Positions 25,100 to 32,838 of a stretch of 39,173 bases of DNA are shown here, piece after piece. The notes under the pieces are model-generated. The model was given only the letters and a program-made list of their open reading frames with translations. It was not told where the DNA came from and searched no databases. The DNA comes from SZUA-254 sp031379665 (GTDB taxonomy: Bacteria; Bacteroidota; Ignavibacteria; UBA10030; SZUA-254). Position 1 is the first letter of the stretch, and each line of letters opens with the position of its first letter. Position numbers and translations under genes: made by a program. The stretch spans positions 1 to 39,173 of the forward strand of contig JANNFI010000076.1 of the NCBI GenBank assembly GCA_031379665.1. The letters are read 5' to 3'.

Positions 25100-26344
25100 T
25101 CAGAATTCGAGGATCACGCCATCCTTGACCACCCTCTCGACGTGGTTCACGCCGAAGTGGTAGGGGATCCAGGAGTAGTTCGGGACGTTCATCACGCAGA
25201 GATCGGCCCTCCGGCCGGGTTCGATACTGCCGACCTGGCCCGAGAGCTTCAGGGCGGCGGCGCCGTTGAAGGTCGCGGCGGTGATGGCCTCCTCTGCGCT
25301 CATCCTCAGTTGTGTGCAGGCGATCGTCATCATCAGCTGCATGTTGTACGCCATGCATGAACCGGGGTTAAAATCGGAGGCGATCGCGACGGCGGCCCCG
25401 GCGTCGATGAGCCGGCGCGCCGGCGCGTAGGGTCCGCCGAGGAAGAACGAAACGCCGGGTAGCAGCGTCGCCACCGTTTCGCTCCCGGCGAGGGCGGCGA
25501 TGCCCTCCTCACCGATGTGTTCCAGGTGGTCGGCCGACGCGGCCCCCAGGGCCACGCCCAGTTCGGCCCCCCCCGTCGCGTTGAGTTCCTCGGCGTGGAT
25601 CTTCGGCGACATATTGAACTGCTTCCCCTGGTTCAGGATCAGCCTGCTCTCCGCCGCCGTGAAGTAGCCCTTCTCGCAGAAGACGTCGCAGAACGCCGCC
25701 AGCCGTTTCGACCCGATGTAGGGGATCATCCGGTCGACGATTTCGCGGACATACTCGCCTTTCCGCTTCCCGTATTCCGGCGGTATCGCGTGGGCGCCGA
25801 GGAACGTCGCGACGACCGAGATCACCTCCTCGGCGTTCAGCTCGTTGATGGCCTCGAGCATTTTCACCTCGGATTCCATGTCGAGGCCGTACCCGCTCTT
25901 GACCTCGACGGTGGTGGTCCCGTACTCGAGGAGGCGGTGGAGCCAGCGGCGGCCGTTCTTTTTCAGCTCCTTCTTGGAGGCGGAGCGAACATGGCCCATC
26001 GTGCTGACGATGCCGCCGCCGCGTTCGGCGATCTCCTGGTACGACGCGCCCCTGCTCCGGAGACCGAATTCCTCCTCGCGGCTCCCCGCGAAGACGAGGT
26101 GGGTGTGCGAATCGACGAAGCCCGGCATCACCACCCGGTTGAGGCAGTCGAGGACCGTGGCCTCCTTCAACCTCGCCATTGAGAGGTCCTCCATCCGCCC
26201 GCACCAGGAGATGGTATTTCCCTCGATGATGACGGCGCCGTTGGCGATCACGCCGATGTCGGACATCTCCGGCCCCCGCTTCAGGCGTTTCCCGTGGGAC
26301 GGGACGGTCACGAGCTGGGTGATATTGATGAGTGCGAGGTTCAA
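25100..26344 (-). CDS. hutI: Imidazolonepropionase
   Basis: Hydrolyses imidazolonepropionate, made by HutU, to formiminoglutamate. It is an amidohydrolase-fold enzyme with the metal motif GFVDSHTHLVF (His80, His82), the substrate loop SREEEFGLRSRGASY, KIHAEELNATGG, a later histidine in ADHLEH and the aspartate in IASDFNPGS. At 414 residues it is full-length. The start is TTG at 26344, about 20 bases after the predicted transcription start of the promoter at 26371-26399. It leads the unit hutI, formiminotransferase, cyclodeaminase. Confidence 0.96.
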   Translation of the reverse strand: MNLALINITQLVTVPSHGKRLKRGPEMSDIGVIANGAVIIEGNTISWCGRMEDLSMARLKEATVLDCLNRVVMPGFVDSHTHLVFAGSREEEFGLRSRGASYQEIAERGGGIVSTMGHVRSASKKELKKNGRRWLHRLLEYGTTTVEVKSGYGLDMESEVKMLEAINELNAEEVISVVATFLGAHAIPPEYGKRKGEYVREIVDRMIPYIGSKRLAAFCDVFCEKGYFTAAESRLILNQGKQFNMSPKIHAEELNATGGAELGVALGAASADHLEHIGEEGIAALAGSETVATLLPGVSFFLGGPYAPARRLIDAGAAVAIASDFNPGSCMAYNMQLMMTIACTQLRMSAEEAITAATFNGAAALKLSGQVGSIEPGRRADLCVMNVPNYSWIPYHFGVNHVERVVKDGVILEF

Positions 26345-26370
26345 GTGGCAGTGACGCCTAAAATCTGTTC

Positions 26371-26399
26371 AAGATAGATAAATTGGCGGGGTTTTACAA
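26371..26399 (-). promoter_or_regulatory. Promoter of the hutI unit
   Basis: On the minus strand TTGTAA (26399-26394), 17 bp, TATCTT (26376-26371) followed by G. This is also TTG-N20-TAnnTTG. Transcription would start near 26364, about 20 bases before the TTG of hutI. The same -10 (TATCTT) is found before the cold-shock gene. Confidence 0.65.
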
Positions 26400-26479
26400 T
26401 TATCAGCGAGACGGACGCAGCCGGAGGCAGTTGAATCCGGGGCGTGCATCCGTGATGTCCTCCCCCGGAGTCGGCCCGC

Positions 26480-27028
26480 TCAGCGCTTCTTCGGAGCGCC
26501 ACGAGCGCCACGAGCGCCGCCCCGGAGCGCGCGGGTGAAATCATTCCTCCTCAGCCGGTAGAGGTGCCATTCGCGGAGGTACGACGCGCCGAGTTTTTTG
26601 TAGAACCTCACGGCGACCGCGTTCCAGTCGAGCACGCTCCAGTCCATCCGCCCGCATCGCCGCCGCCGCGCCTCGGCGACGCAGGCCCTGAAGAGTTTCA
26701 GCCCGGTCCCGTGCCCGCGGTGCGAGGGCAGGACGAAGAGGTCTTCCAGGTAGAGTGTCGGCCGTGCCAGAAACGTGGAGTAGGTCTCGAAGAAGACGGC
26801 GTACCCAACAGCTTCGCCGCCCGAGAGCGCCAGGAGCGCCTCAAACTTCGGTGACGGTCCGGCGCAGTCGCGCAGGAGCCTCCGCCGGGCGCCGGCGTCG
26901 GGTCTGGCGAGTTTTTCATAGTCTGCCAGGGCGTCGATGAGCGACAGGAATTTCCTCCCGTCATTCTTCGTGAGGCGCCGGATGACGGCGGGTGGAACGG
27001 GAGACTGTGTTCGGCGTCGTGTGGTCAT
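26480..27028 (-). CDS. GNAT-family N-acetyltransferase
   Basis: An acetyl-CoA-dependent transferase of about 182 residues. The GNAT fold is visible: VIRRLTKNDGRKFLSLIDAL at the start, then the acetyl-CoA loop LEDLFVLPSHRGHGTGLKLF with the RGxGTG-type pyrophosphate motif, and WNAVAVRFYKKLGA near the end. The pattern resembles the diamine/thialysine acetyltransferase group, but the substrate is not certain. The start is unsure: ATG at 27028 avoids overlap with the small gene upstream, while in-frame starts up to 27091 would overlap it. The basic C-terminal tail GGARGARGAPKKR comes from three 9-bp repeats. Confidence 0.85.
   Translation of the reverse strand: MTTRRRTQSPVPPAVIRRLTKNDGRKFLSLIDALADYEKLARPDAGARRRLLRDCAGPSPKFEALLALSGGEAVGYAVFFETYSTFLARPTLYLEDLFVLPSHRGHGTGLKLFRACVAEARRRRCGRMDWSVLDWNAVAVRFYKKLGASYLREWHLYRLRRNDFTRALRGGARGARGAPKKR
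26494..26520 (-). repeat. Three 9-bp tandem repeats at the acetyltransferase C terminus
   Basis: Plus-strand units GAGCGCCAC, GAGCGCCAC and GAGCGCCGC encode, on the minus strand, the RGA-type repeats of the tail (GGARGARGA). They lie just before the stop and outside the catalytic fold. Confidence 0.7.
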
Positions 27029-27062
27029 CACTCTCGTGATCGGTGCAGGTGGTATCGCGCGC

Positions 27063-27284
27063 TTATTTATCTTTGACATCATCGGCTTCACCGGTTTCTG
27101 GGCCGGCCGCCGGTCGGTATCCGTCGCAGTTCACGACCGGCAGCCTGGGGTATCGCGGGTATCGCTGGTCGGTCCTGGAGAGGGCGCAGAGGACGAACTG
27201 TGAACCGCGGGCGTTTCCCGTACGCTCGGCTTCGATGCAGGAATTGCAGAGGCCGGTCTGTGTCGGGTGGGCGGGTTCGTTCAT
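27063..27284 (-). CDS. Small Cys-rich protein with CxxC and RYPRYPRLPV motif
   Basis: A 73-residue protein I take as real because of its layout: CNSC (Cys13, Cys16), then SQFVLC (Cys33), then RYPRYPRLPVVNCDGY (Cys53). It recalls small bacterial proteins in which a four-cysteine, zinc-binding-like core is followed by a P-R/K-Y-P-x-L-P-V segment and a final Cys-x-Gly-Tyr. The function is unknown to me; metal binding is inferred from the cysteine spacing. It sits 52 bases after the zinc-ribbon gene and upstream of the acetyltransferase, in the same direction. No clear ribosome site is seen. Confidence 0.65.
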   Translation of the reverse strand: MNEPAHPTQTGLCNSCIEAERTGNARGSQFVLCALSRTDQRYPRYPRLPVVNCDGYRPAAGPETGEADDVKDK

Positions 27285-27336
27285 TGAGGGGTCGTACGAG
27301 ATCGTACGAATTCGGAAGAGGGAAACGCCGGGATCG

Positions 27337-28659
27337 TTACCCGGAGTGGGATGCGGGTTCCTTCCTGGCCGCCTCAGAGGACTCCAGCTGTTCGATCACC
27401 TTGGTGAGGCCCTTCGACACGAGGGTGTCGAGGAGCGTGCCGCTGATCCTGACCGTCGGTTCGTCGAGGTGCCTCAGGCTCTCCTCCGACAGTTTCGCCT
27501 CGGGCTGGACTGTCTCGGCCAGTCGGATGACGGAGGGATCGCTCGTGATGTCAGTAGTAGCGGCATGGTTCACAGCGCCGATCGCGAATTTTGCGCCGAG
27601 TTCCCTGATGGGGCGGAAGAATTCCTCCGGCACCTCGCGGACGCTCGTGGAGATCAGCTGTCCCACGTCGGACATCCTCCGGTCGAGCGAGCGGCCTTTC
27701 AGCCGCGAGGAGGAGGCGAGGGTGTACATCGTGTTCGTGATGTTGGCCGTCAGCGCCGCCGAGGAGGACTGCATCGCCCTGCCGAGGTAGCCGCCGGCGT
27801 TCTCGACGCCCTCGCCAAGGGAGGTCAGGCCCTGCTGGACCGACCGGCCGAGCGACTCCAGCCCCTTGCGGACGTTCTCGCCGTGACGGAGCGTGGACTG
27901 CGCGTGGATGCGCGCGGCCTCGATCTGCGAGAAGCCCTGGTTGTAGGTGACCAGCAACTGGGTCGAGCGTTCAATGTCGAACTGCAGCCGGTCCACCATC
28001 TGGGTGTCCCGCCGCTCATAGTAGAAGTCCCGCGCCTTGTAGAAGTGCCAGAGGGACACCTGCGTCATCTGTTGGAGGAGGCTGTGGTCGGTGCCCATCG
28101 TGGCCATCGCCTTCTGCCCGATGTGGATGTTCATCGCGGCCTCCCATTCCTTCGAGCCGAGGCGGAGGAACCATTGCCGGGCCGACACGAGGTCGTCCAG
28201 GTCGTCGACGGAATGTACCTCGCGCGAGACGCCCCGCTGGGCGTACCCCATCGCCGCCATGTAGGCGATCGCGGAGGCGGACTTATGGACGCCGAGGTCG
28301 GAGAAAAGGCGGAAGGCGATGATCAGCTGGTCGAGCACCTTGTCGGTGAGGTTGCCCGCCTCGTAGTGCTCCTTCACCTTGGCGAAGATTTCCTGCGCGC
28401 GCGCCAGCGAGAGTTCGGCGATTTCACGGTAGCGCTGCTTGAGGATAAGCGTCCGCTTCGCGTGCTTGTCGAGGTACTTCTTATCCTCCTTGCGGAGGGC
28501 GGCGATGGCGTCGCGGATGTCGCGAAGGGAGACGCACTCCGAGATCTTGGTTCCACCGCAGAGGTAACAGGAGGTGCGGCTCTTCTCGTAATCGATCCAG
28601 CGGTGCTCGCAGGCGAGGCACCGCTCCAGGCCGAGCTTTGTGGAGAAGGTCTCTGTCAC
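27337..28659 (-). CDS. Unrecognised protein with N-terminal zinc ribbon and helical repeats
   Basis: A 440-residue protein with no family I can name. The N terminus has two CxxC pairs (Cys14/Cys17 and Cys31/Cys34), a classic zinc ribbon. About residues 40-235 are strongly helical and TPR-like (e.g. LWHFYKARDFYYERRD). Residues of roughly 235-310 form an amphipathic, Gly/Ser/Ala-rich stretch (LGRSVQQGLTSLGEGVENAG, then GYLGRAMQSSSAALTANI) that could associate with membranes or self-assemble. There is no signal peptide, so it is probably cytoplasmic. Its ATG overlaps the stop of the SHOCT-tailed gene (ATGA), so the two are coupled and probably act together. Confidence 0.75.
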   Translation of the reverse strand: MTETFSTKLGLERCLACEHRWIDYEKSRTSCYLCGGTKISECVSLRDIRDAIAALRKEDKKYLDKHAKRTLILKQRYREIAELSLARAQEIFAKVKEHYEAGNLTDKVLDQLIIAFRLFSDLGVHKSASAIAYMAAMGYAQRGVSREVHSVDDLDDLVSARQWFLRLGSKEWEAAMNIHIGQKAMATMGTDHSLLQQMTQVSLWHFYKARDFYYERRDTQMVDRLQFDIERSTQLLVTYNQGFSQIEAARIHAQSTLRHGENVRKGLESLGRSVQQGLTSLGEGVENAGGYLGRAMQSSSAALTANITNTMYTLASSSRLKGRSLDRRMSDVGQLISTSVREVPEEFFRPIRELGAKFAIGAVNHAATTDITSDPSVIRLAETVQPEAKLSEESLRHLDEPTVRISGTLLDTLVSKGLTKVIEQLESSEAARKEPASHSG

Positions 28660-29840
28660 TGCATCCGTTCCTGGAGCTGCCTGATGAGCCGCTGGTACTC
28701 GTCCTCCGTGAGCTCGCCGAAGGCGTATTTCGTCTCGATAGTCTCCCGGTCGAAGTGCTGACGGGCCTTGACGGCCACCTGCTTGTAGGTCTCCGCCGCG
28801 CGGATCCGCGCGAAGCCGCGCAGGGTCTCGATCTCTTCCTGGTACATCAGTTCCAGCCGTGACCCGTCCTGGGTCAGGTCGACCGGGCGCTCGCCGGAGG
28901 AACTCCGGCGCAGGTTGAGCAGTTCCGAGAATTCCCTCGGGCTGATGTTCTGCAGTATTTCGAGGGCGGTCTCGAACTCCTTCGCCTTATAATAGAAGTG
29001 GTACGAAAACTTGAACTCCGACTCCTTCAGAAACCAGTCTGCGATGTCGCGGTATTCCGCCGCGGCAAACCCGGCCCGGTCGTAGATGAAGAACAGCGAC
29101 AGGTAATCCCCCGTCGAGCGCTTCATCACGCCGATGCTCTTCATGTCGTTGTTGACCCAGTGATACCACTCCTTCAGGTCGTCCCGGTCCTCCTGGTGGG
29201 CGATCGCCAGGAAGTCGGTGCCCCGGTCCCACGCGACGAAGAATGCGTAGGTGAGGAGCGTGATGTCGACGTTGTGCGGGTTCGCGATCAGCGCCTCGCG
29301 CAGGATGCCGCAGACGGTTTCCCGTTCGTTCCCCGGAAGGGCGAACAGGAGTTTAATCGGGACCCGCGGGAGGCGCCGGAGCGCGTTGTGGTGGTCGTGG
29401 AACTGGAGCGGCCTCTGGGCGTTCGATTCGGGGACCTCGAGTTCGAGCTGCTCGATCGCCGTGTAAAAGCGGTCCTTCACGAGGAGCTTCCGGGTGCCGT
29501 GGTACCAGGGGGTGTCGGCGTCGCGGAACGCGCTGTCGAGGAACATCCGCCACGCGCTCAGCCTGCTCTCGATGAAGGCGTTCTCCGGGAGAGGGATGGT
29601 GGTCTTGAACAGCGTGATCAGGTTCCTGCTGAAACTGACCTGGTCGTCCTGCTCGAGCGTGGCGTGGAGCGCCTGGCCGAGGAAGTAATGCCTGACCCAG
29701 GGACGGGTGTTCGTCTCGTCGATGTCGTGCCTAACCTCGGTTTTCGCCTTGGTCGTTTCGACGAGGGAAACGGGGTAGGACCCGTCCGCGCCGTTCCTCA
29801 ATTTTTCTTTAGTGGGCTTGAATATCTGAAACTGGATCAA
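28656..29840 (-). CDS. Unrecognised helical protein with SHOCT-like C-terminal tail
   Basis: A 394-residue protein of unknown family, cytoplasmic by lack of a signal. It is rich in aromatic helices (WYHWVNNDMKSIGVMKRS, SYHFYYKAKEFETALEIL) that look like TPR-type units. The last 30 residues (RETIETKYAFGELTEDEYQR onward) match the SHOCT pattern: a helix, a G-[IL]-T-E-[ED]-E-[FY] turn and a second helix. SHOCT tails usually mediate oligomerisation or binding. The start is TTG at 29840 with AGGTCCTCC nearby. It is the first gene after a terminator and a promoter, and it overlaps the zinc-ribbon gene by four bases. Confidence 0.75.
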   Translation of the reverse strand: MIQFQIFKPTKEKLRNGADGSYPVSLVETTKAKTEVRHDIDETNTRPWVRHYFLGQALHATLEQDDQVSFSRNLITLFKTTIPLPENAFIESRLSAWRMFLDSAFRDADTPWYHGTRKLLVKDRFYTAIEQLELEVPESNAQRPLQFHDHHNALRRLPRVPIKLLFALPGNERETVCGILREALIANPHNVDITLLTYAFFVAWDRGTDFLAIAHQEDRDDLKEWYHWVNNDMKSIGVMKRSTGDYLSLFFIYDRAGFAAAEYRDIADWFLKESEFKFSYHFYYKAKEFETALEILQNISPREFSELLNLRRSSSGERPVDLTQDGSRLELMYQEEIETLRGFARIRAAETYKQVAVKARQHFDRETIETKYAFGELTEDEYQRLIRQLQERMQ

Positions 29841-29870
29841 TCGGAGGACCTGGATGTTCCACTTGCGAGT

Positions 29871-29927
29871 TATTGTACTGCTTTAGACAGTATGGATATA
29901 CGCCATACAGGAACGTCAGTTACAATA
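29871..29927. promoter_or_regulatory. Nested dyad symmetry in the leader of the SHOCT/zinc-ribbon unit
   Basis: Two inverted repeats share one centre (29899). The inner is GTATGG (29890-29895) with CCATAC (29903-29908); the outer is TATTGTA (29871-29877) with TACAATA (29921-29927). A third small repeat, TACTG/CAGTA, overlaps the left half. The whole lies just downstream of the predicted start site, so it could be an operator for a dimeric regulator or a leader hairpin. Confidence 0.5.
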
Positions 29928-29934
29928 GTGCCGG

Positions 29935-29962
29935 AATATACAAAAAAAAACGAAGATGTCCA
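29935..29962 (-). promoter_or_regulatory. Promoter of the SHOCT/zinc-ribbon unit
   Basis: On the minus strand TGGACA (29962-29957), 16 bp, TATATT (29940-29935). The spacer contains nine T residues (29950-29942). The start site would be near 29928, giving a leader of about 88 nt that includes the dyad at 29871-29927. The terminator at 29976-30011 lies immediately upstream, so this is a clean unit boundary. Confidence 0.55.
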
Positions 29963-29975
29963 GAGAAAACCATTT

Positions 29976-30011
29976 AAAAACGGCATTTTTTAGGGGTGGG
30001 TCGAAAATGCC
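29976..30011 (-). terminator. Intrinsic terminator after the HExxH protein gene
   Basis: Minus-strand stem GGCATTTT (30011-30004) pairs perfectly with AAAATGCC (29989-29982) across a 14-nt loop. After one G comes a run of five T (29980-29976). It lies 20 bases past the stop of the gene ending at 30031. Confidence 0.75.
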
Positions 30012-30030
30012 AGAAAATGGCCAAAAGTGG

Positions 30031-31179
30031 CTATTTCAGGCCGTAGGAATTTGTCAGATGGGGGGATATTGCAGGGAGGCCGGAATTCGATTCAGCCAGG
30101 GAGAGATATTTCGCGAGGAGGTCGAGGGGTCCGAGGCTGAGCGTTTCGATCAATGCGGCGCGCCCGAGGCGCCTGTCGACCTCCCTTGCCATCGCCATTC
30201 CCACCATCGAACCGTAGCTCTCCCAGTACCCGCTCAGGTTCGCCGAATAAAGGATGTCGGTAACTTCCTTCCGGTTGAGTTTGCCCGACATCAGCCGCTC
30301 GGCGTTTCGGTTGAACGTAGCGAACGATTCCTCCATCCGCTGGGCCCAGTCCTGCGGCAACCGATCACCCATCCTCTGCTCCATCGAGAGGTAATAGGCG
30401 ATCCCCTCGTTCTGGACGAGGTCGAGCAGGTAATCAAGGTCGGAGGCGTACGCCGTCCGGAACTTCTTCCAGAACGGCGATGCGTCCTTGTAGAGCCCGA
30501 AGGCCGCGTGGAAGACCTCGTGGGCGACGGTCACCAGGATCGACGAGAGCCTCGCTTCCGGCTGGACGGGGTAGCCGGCCGCGGCGGCGAGATTGATGAT
30601 GATCGTCAGCTCCCCCTCGCCGTCCCCCACGAACTCGGGGACGTCCCCCTTCCAGGTCACCCTCCGGACGTAGGCGTCGGCGTTCTCGTGCCCGAGGGCC
30701 ACGACGTAGACGGGGATGACGGCGCTGACCGGAATGTCCTGCGGAAAGATCTGCTCGACGGTGGCGATCACCCGGTTGTTGAAATTGCGCCGCTGCAGTT
30801 CGTCGAAGAGGTCGCCGATGGCTTCGGCGTTCTCCCGGGCCTCCTCGAGACGGAAGACGTCGTCGCGGATGATCTGGCCCGAGTGCAGCGAGTCCAGGTA
30901 TGACCGGAGGATCACCGGCGTCCCGCCGTTGCCGGCGATCAGGCCCGTCGTCGACGCCGCAATGCGGTTTCCGCGGAGCTCCGACAGCGCTCGCGTGTTG
31001 ACGTACTCTCCGCGGAGGAGCTTGAGCATCTCTTCGGCGGATGTGTAGTCGATCGACAGGTTGATGTTGAAGGCCGGGTTCGTCTGCGCCAGGGCTTCGC
31101 CGGGGCGTGCGATGAAAAGGTTCAGCGCGACGAGAAAGAGGGGGGTGAACGATGCTCGGGAGCAGGCGGACATTTTCAT
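30031..31179 (-). CDS. Secreted putative zinc-dependent peptidase (HExxH)
   Basis: A 382-residue exported protein. A signal peptide (LFLVALNLFIARPGEALAQ) precedes an early segment on the theme of DYTSAEEMLKLL. The zinc-peptidase motif HEVFH lies at 220-224 within VTVAHEVFHAAFG. NEGIAYYL (Glu258) follows about 35 residues later and could give the third ligand. The overall look resembles the DUF5700-type putative peptidases; I am not certain of the family. The start overlaps the hutU stop (ATGA), and an intrinsic terminator follows the gene. Its coupling to urocanase, a cytosolic catabolic enzyme, is unexpected. Confidence 0.7.
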   Translation of the reverse strand: MKMSACSRASFTPLFLVALNLFIARPGEALAQTNPAFNINLSIDYTSAEEMLKLLRGEYVNTRALSELRGNRIAASTTGLIAGNGGTPVILRSYLDSLHSGQIIRDDVFRLEEARENAEAIGDLFDELQRRNFNNRVIATVEQIFPQDIPVSAVIPVYVVALGHENADAYVRRVTWKGDVPEFVGDGEGELTIIINLAAAAGYPVQPEARLSSILVTVAHEVFHAAFGLYKDASPFWKKFRTAYASDLDYLLDLVQNEGIAYYLSMEQRMGDRLPQDWAQRMEESFATFNRNAERLMSGKLNRKEVTDILYSANLSGYWESYGSMVGMAMAREVDRRLGRAALIETLSLGPLDLLAKYLSLAESNSGLPAISPHLTNSYGLK

Positions 31180-32834
31180 CCCGGTCGCGGCCCCATCGGT
31201 ATCCGGACTCCGTGCGTGTGTGCGTTCCCGATGGCCCGGTCGTAACCCGCGTCGGCGTGCCGGATGATGCCCATCCCGGGATCATAGGTCAGGACCCGGT
31301 CAAGGCGGCGCCCTGCCTCCGGCGTGCCGTCGGCGACGACCACCATTCCCGCGTGGATCGAGAGCCCGATCCCCACGCCCCCGCCGTGATGGACGCTCAC
31401 CCAGCTCGCCCCCCCGGTCGCGTTGAGGAGGGCGTTCAGGATCGGCCAGTCGGCGATCGCATCGCTCCCGTCCTTCATTTTCTCGGTCTCCCTGTTGGGC
31501 GAGGCGACCGATCCGCAGTCGAGGTGGTCGCGTCCGATGACGATCGGCGCTTTCACCTCGCCGTCCGCCACCAGGCGATTGAAGATCGCCCCCATCTTCG
31601 CGCGCTCGCCGTACCCGAGCCAGCAGATGCGGGCCGGGAGTCCCTGGAATGCCACTTCCTTCTGCGCCTTTTCGATCCAGCGGCAGAGCGGCTTGTTGTC
31701 GGGGAACGTTTCGATGATCGCGCGGTCGGTCCGGTGGATGTCGGCGGGGTCCCCCGAGAGGGCGGCCCAGCGGAACGGTCCCTTTCCGTCGCAGAAGAGC
31801 GGACGGATGTATTCCGGGACGAAGCCGGGGATGTCGAAGGCGTCCGCGACGCCGGTCGCGAGCGCCTCCCCCCTGATGTTGTTTCCGTAATCGAAGGTGA
31901 CCGCCCCCCGCTTCATCAGGCCGAGCATTGCCCGGACGTGCTCCGCGATCGACTCCTTCGCGAGTGCGACGTATTTCTTCGGGTCGGAGGCGCGGAGCTT
32001 CATCGCCGCGTCGTACGTGATGTGCGCCGGGACGTACCCATTGAGCGTGTCGTGCGCCGAGGTCTGGTCGGTGAGGACGTCGATCCGGATGTTCCGCGCG
32101 AGGAGTTCGGGGAGGACCTCGGCGGCGTTGCCGAGAAGCGCCACAGATTTCGGCTCCTTCAGTTCCTTCGCCGTCTGGAGGATTAAGAGCGCCTCGTCGA
32201 GCGTCGAGGCCATCTCGTCGACGTACTTCGTCTTCAGCCGTTTTTCGATGCGTCCGCGGTCTGCCTCGATGGCCAGGCAGGCGGCTCCGTTCATCGTCGC
32301 GGCGAGCGGCTGGGCGCCGCCCATCCCGCCGAGGCCGGCGGTCACGAGCAGTCTGCCGGCGAGAGAGCCCCCGAAGTATTTCGCCGCGACGGCCGCGAAG
32401 GTCTCGTAGGTGCCCTGAAGGATCCCCTGCGACCCGATGTAGATCCAGCTCCCCGCCGTCATCTGGCCGTACATCGTGAGACCAAGCGCCTCGAGCCGGC
32501 GAAACTCGTCCCAATTTGCCCACTGGGGGACGAGCATTGAATTCGAGATCAGGACGCGTGGCGCGTCGGTGTGGGTCCTGAACACGCCCACCGGCTTCCC
32601 CGACTGGACGAGCAACGTCTCGTCGTTCGCGAGCTCGCGGAGCGATCTGACAATCGCGTCGAAGCATTCCCAGTTGCGCGCGGCCTTCCCGGTCCCCCCG
32701 TACACGATCAGGTCGTCGGGCTGCTCGGCCACCTCCGGGTCGAGGTTGTTCATCAGCATCCTGAGCGCCGCCTCCTGCACCCATCCCTTGCAGCTGAGCG
32801 TCGTCCCGCGCGGGGCCGTGATCGTTCGCTTCAT
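31176..32834 (-). CDS. hutU: Urocanate hydratase
   Basis: Adds water to urocanate to give imidazolonepropionate, the substrate of HutI. The NAD-binding glycine stretch GLGGMGGAQP lies at 167-176. The active-site cysteine lies in the signature FQGLPARICWLGYGER (Cys404). The C-terminal SVHHGGGVGIG motif is present. At 552 residues it is full-length. It starts 4 bases after the M14 peptidase stop and overlaps the next gene by four bases. Histidine ammonia-lyase is not in the window, and hutU is separated from hutI by about 5 kb of unrelated genes on the same strand. Confidence 0.97.
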   Translation of the reverse strand: MKRTITAPRGTTLSCKGWVQEAALRMLMNNLDPEVAEQPDDLIVYGGTGKAARNWECFDAIVRSLRELANDETLLVQSGKPVGVFRTHTDAPRVLISNSMLVPQWANWDEFRRLEALGLTMYGQMTAGSWIYIGSQGILQGTYETFAAVAAKYFGGSLAGRLLVTAGLGGMGGAQPLAATMNGAACLAIEADRGRIEKRLKTKYVDEMASTLDEALLILQTAKELKEPKSVALLGNAAEVLPELLARNIRIDVLTDQTSAHDTLNGYVPAHITYDAAMKLRASDPKKYVALAKESIAEHVRAMLGLMKRGAVTFDYGNNIRGEALATGVADAFDIPGFVPEYIRPLFCDGKGPFRWAALSGDPADIHRTDRAIIETFPDNKPLCRWIEKAQKEVAFQGLPARICWLGYGERAKMGAIFNRLVADGEVKAPIVIGRDHLDCGSVASPNRETEKMKDGSDAIADWPILNALLNATGGASWVSVHHGGGVGIGLSIHAGMVVVADGTPEAGRRLDRVLTYDPGMGIIRHADAGYDRAIGNAHTHGVRIPMGPRPG

Positions 32835-32838
32835 CGTC

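Noticed and set aside
27134..27160. Apparent 9-bp repeat GGTATCGCG/GGTATCGCT
   Set aside because: It encodes the RYPRYP motif of the small Cys-rich protein, which appears to be a family feature, so it was not counted with the other tandem repeats.
31300..32784. 494-residue minus-strand frame inside hutU
   Set aside because: It is a frame shadow of urocanase, rich in Arg and Gly with no motif.
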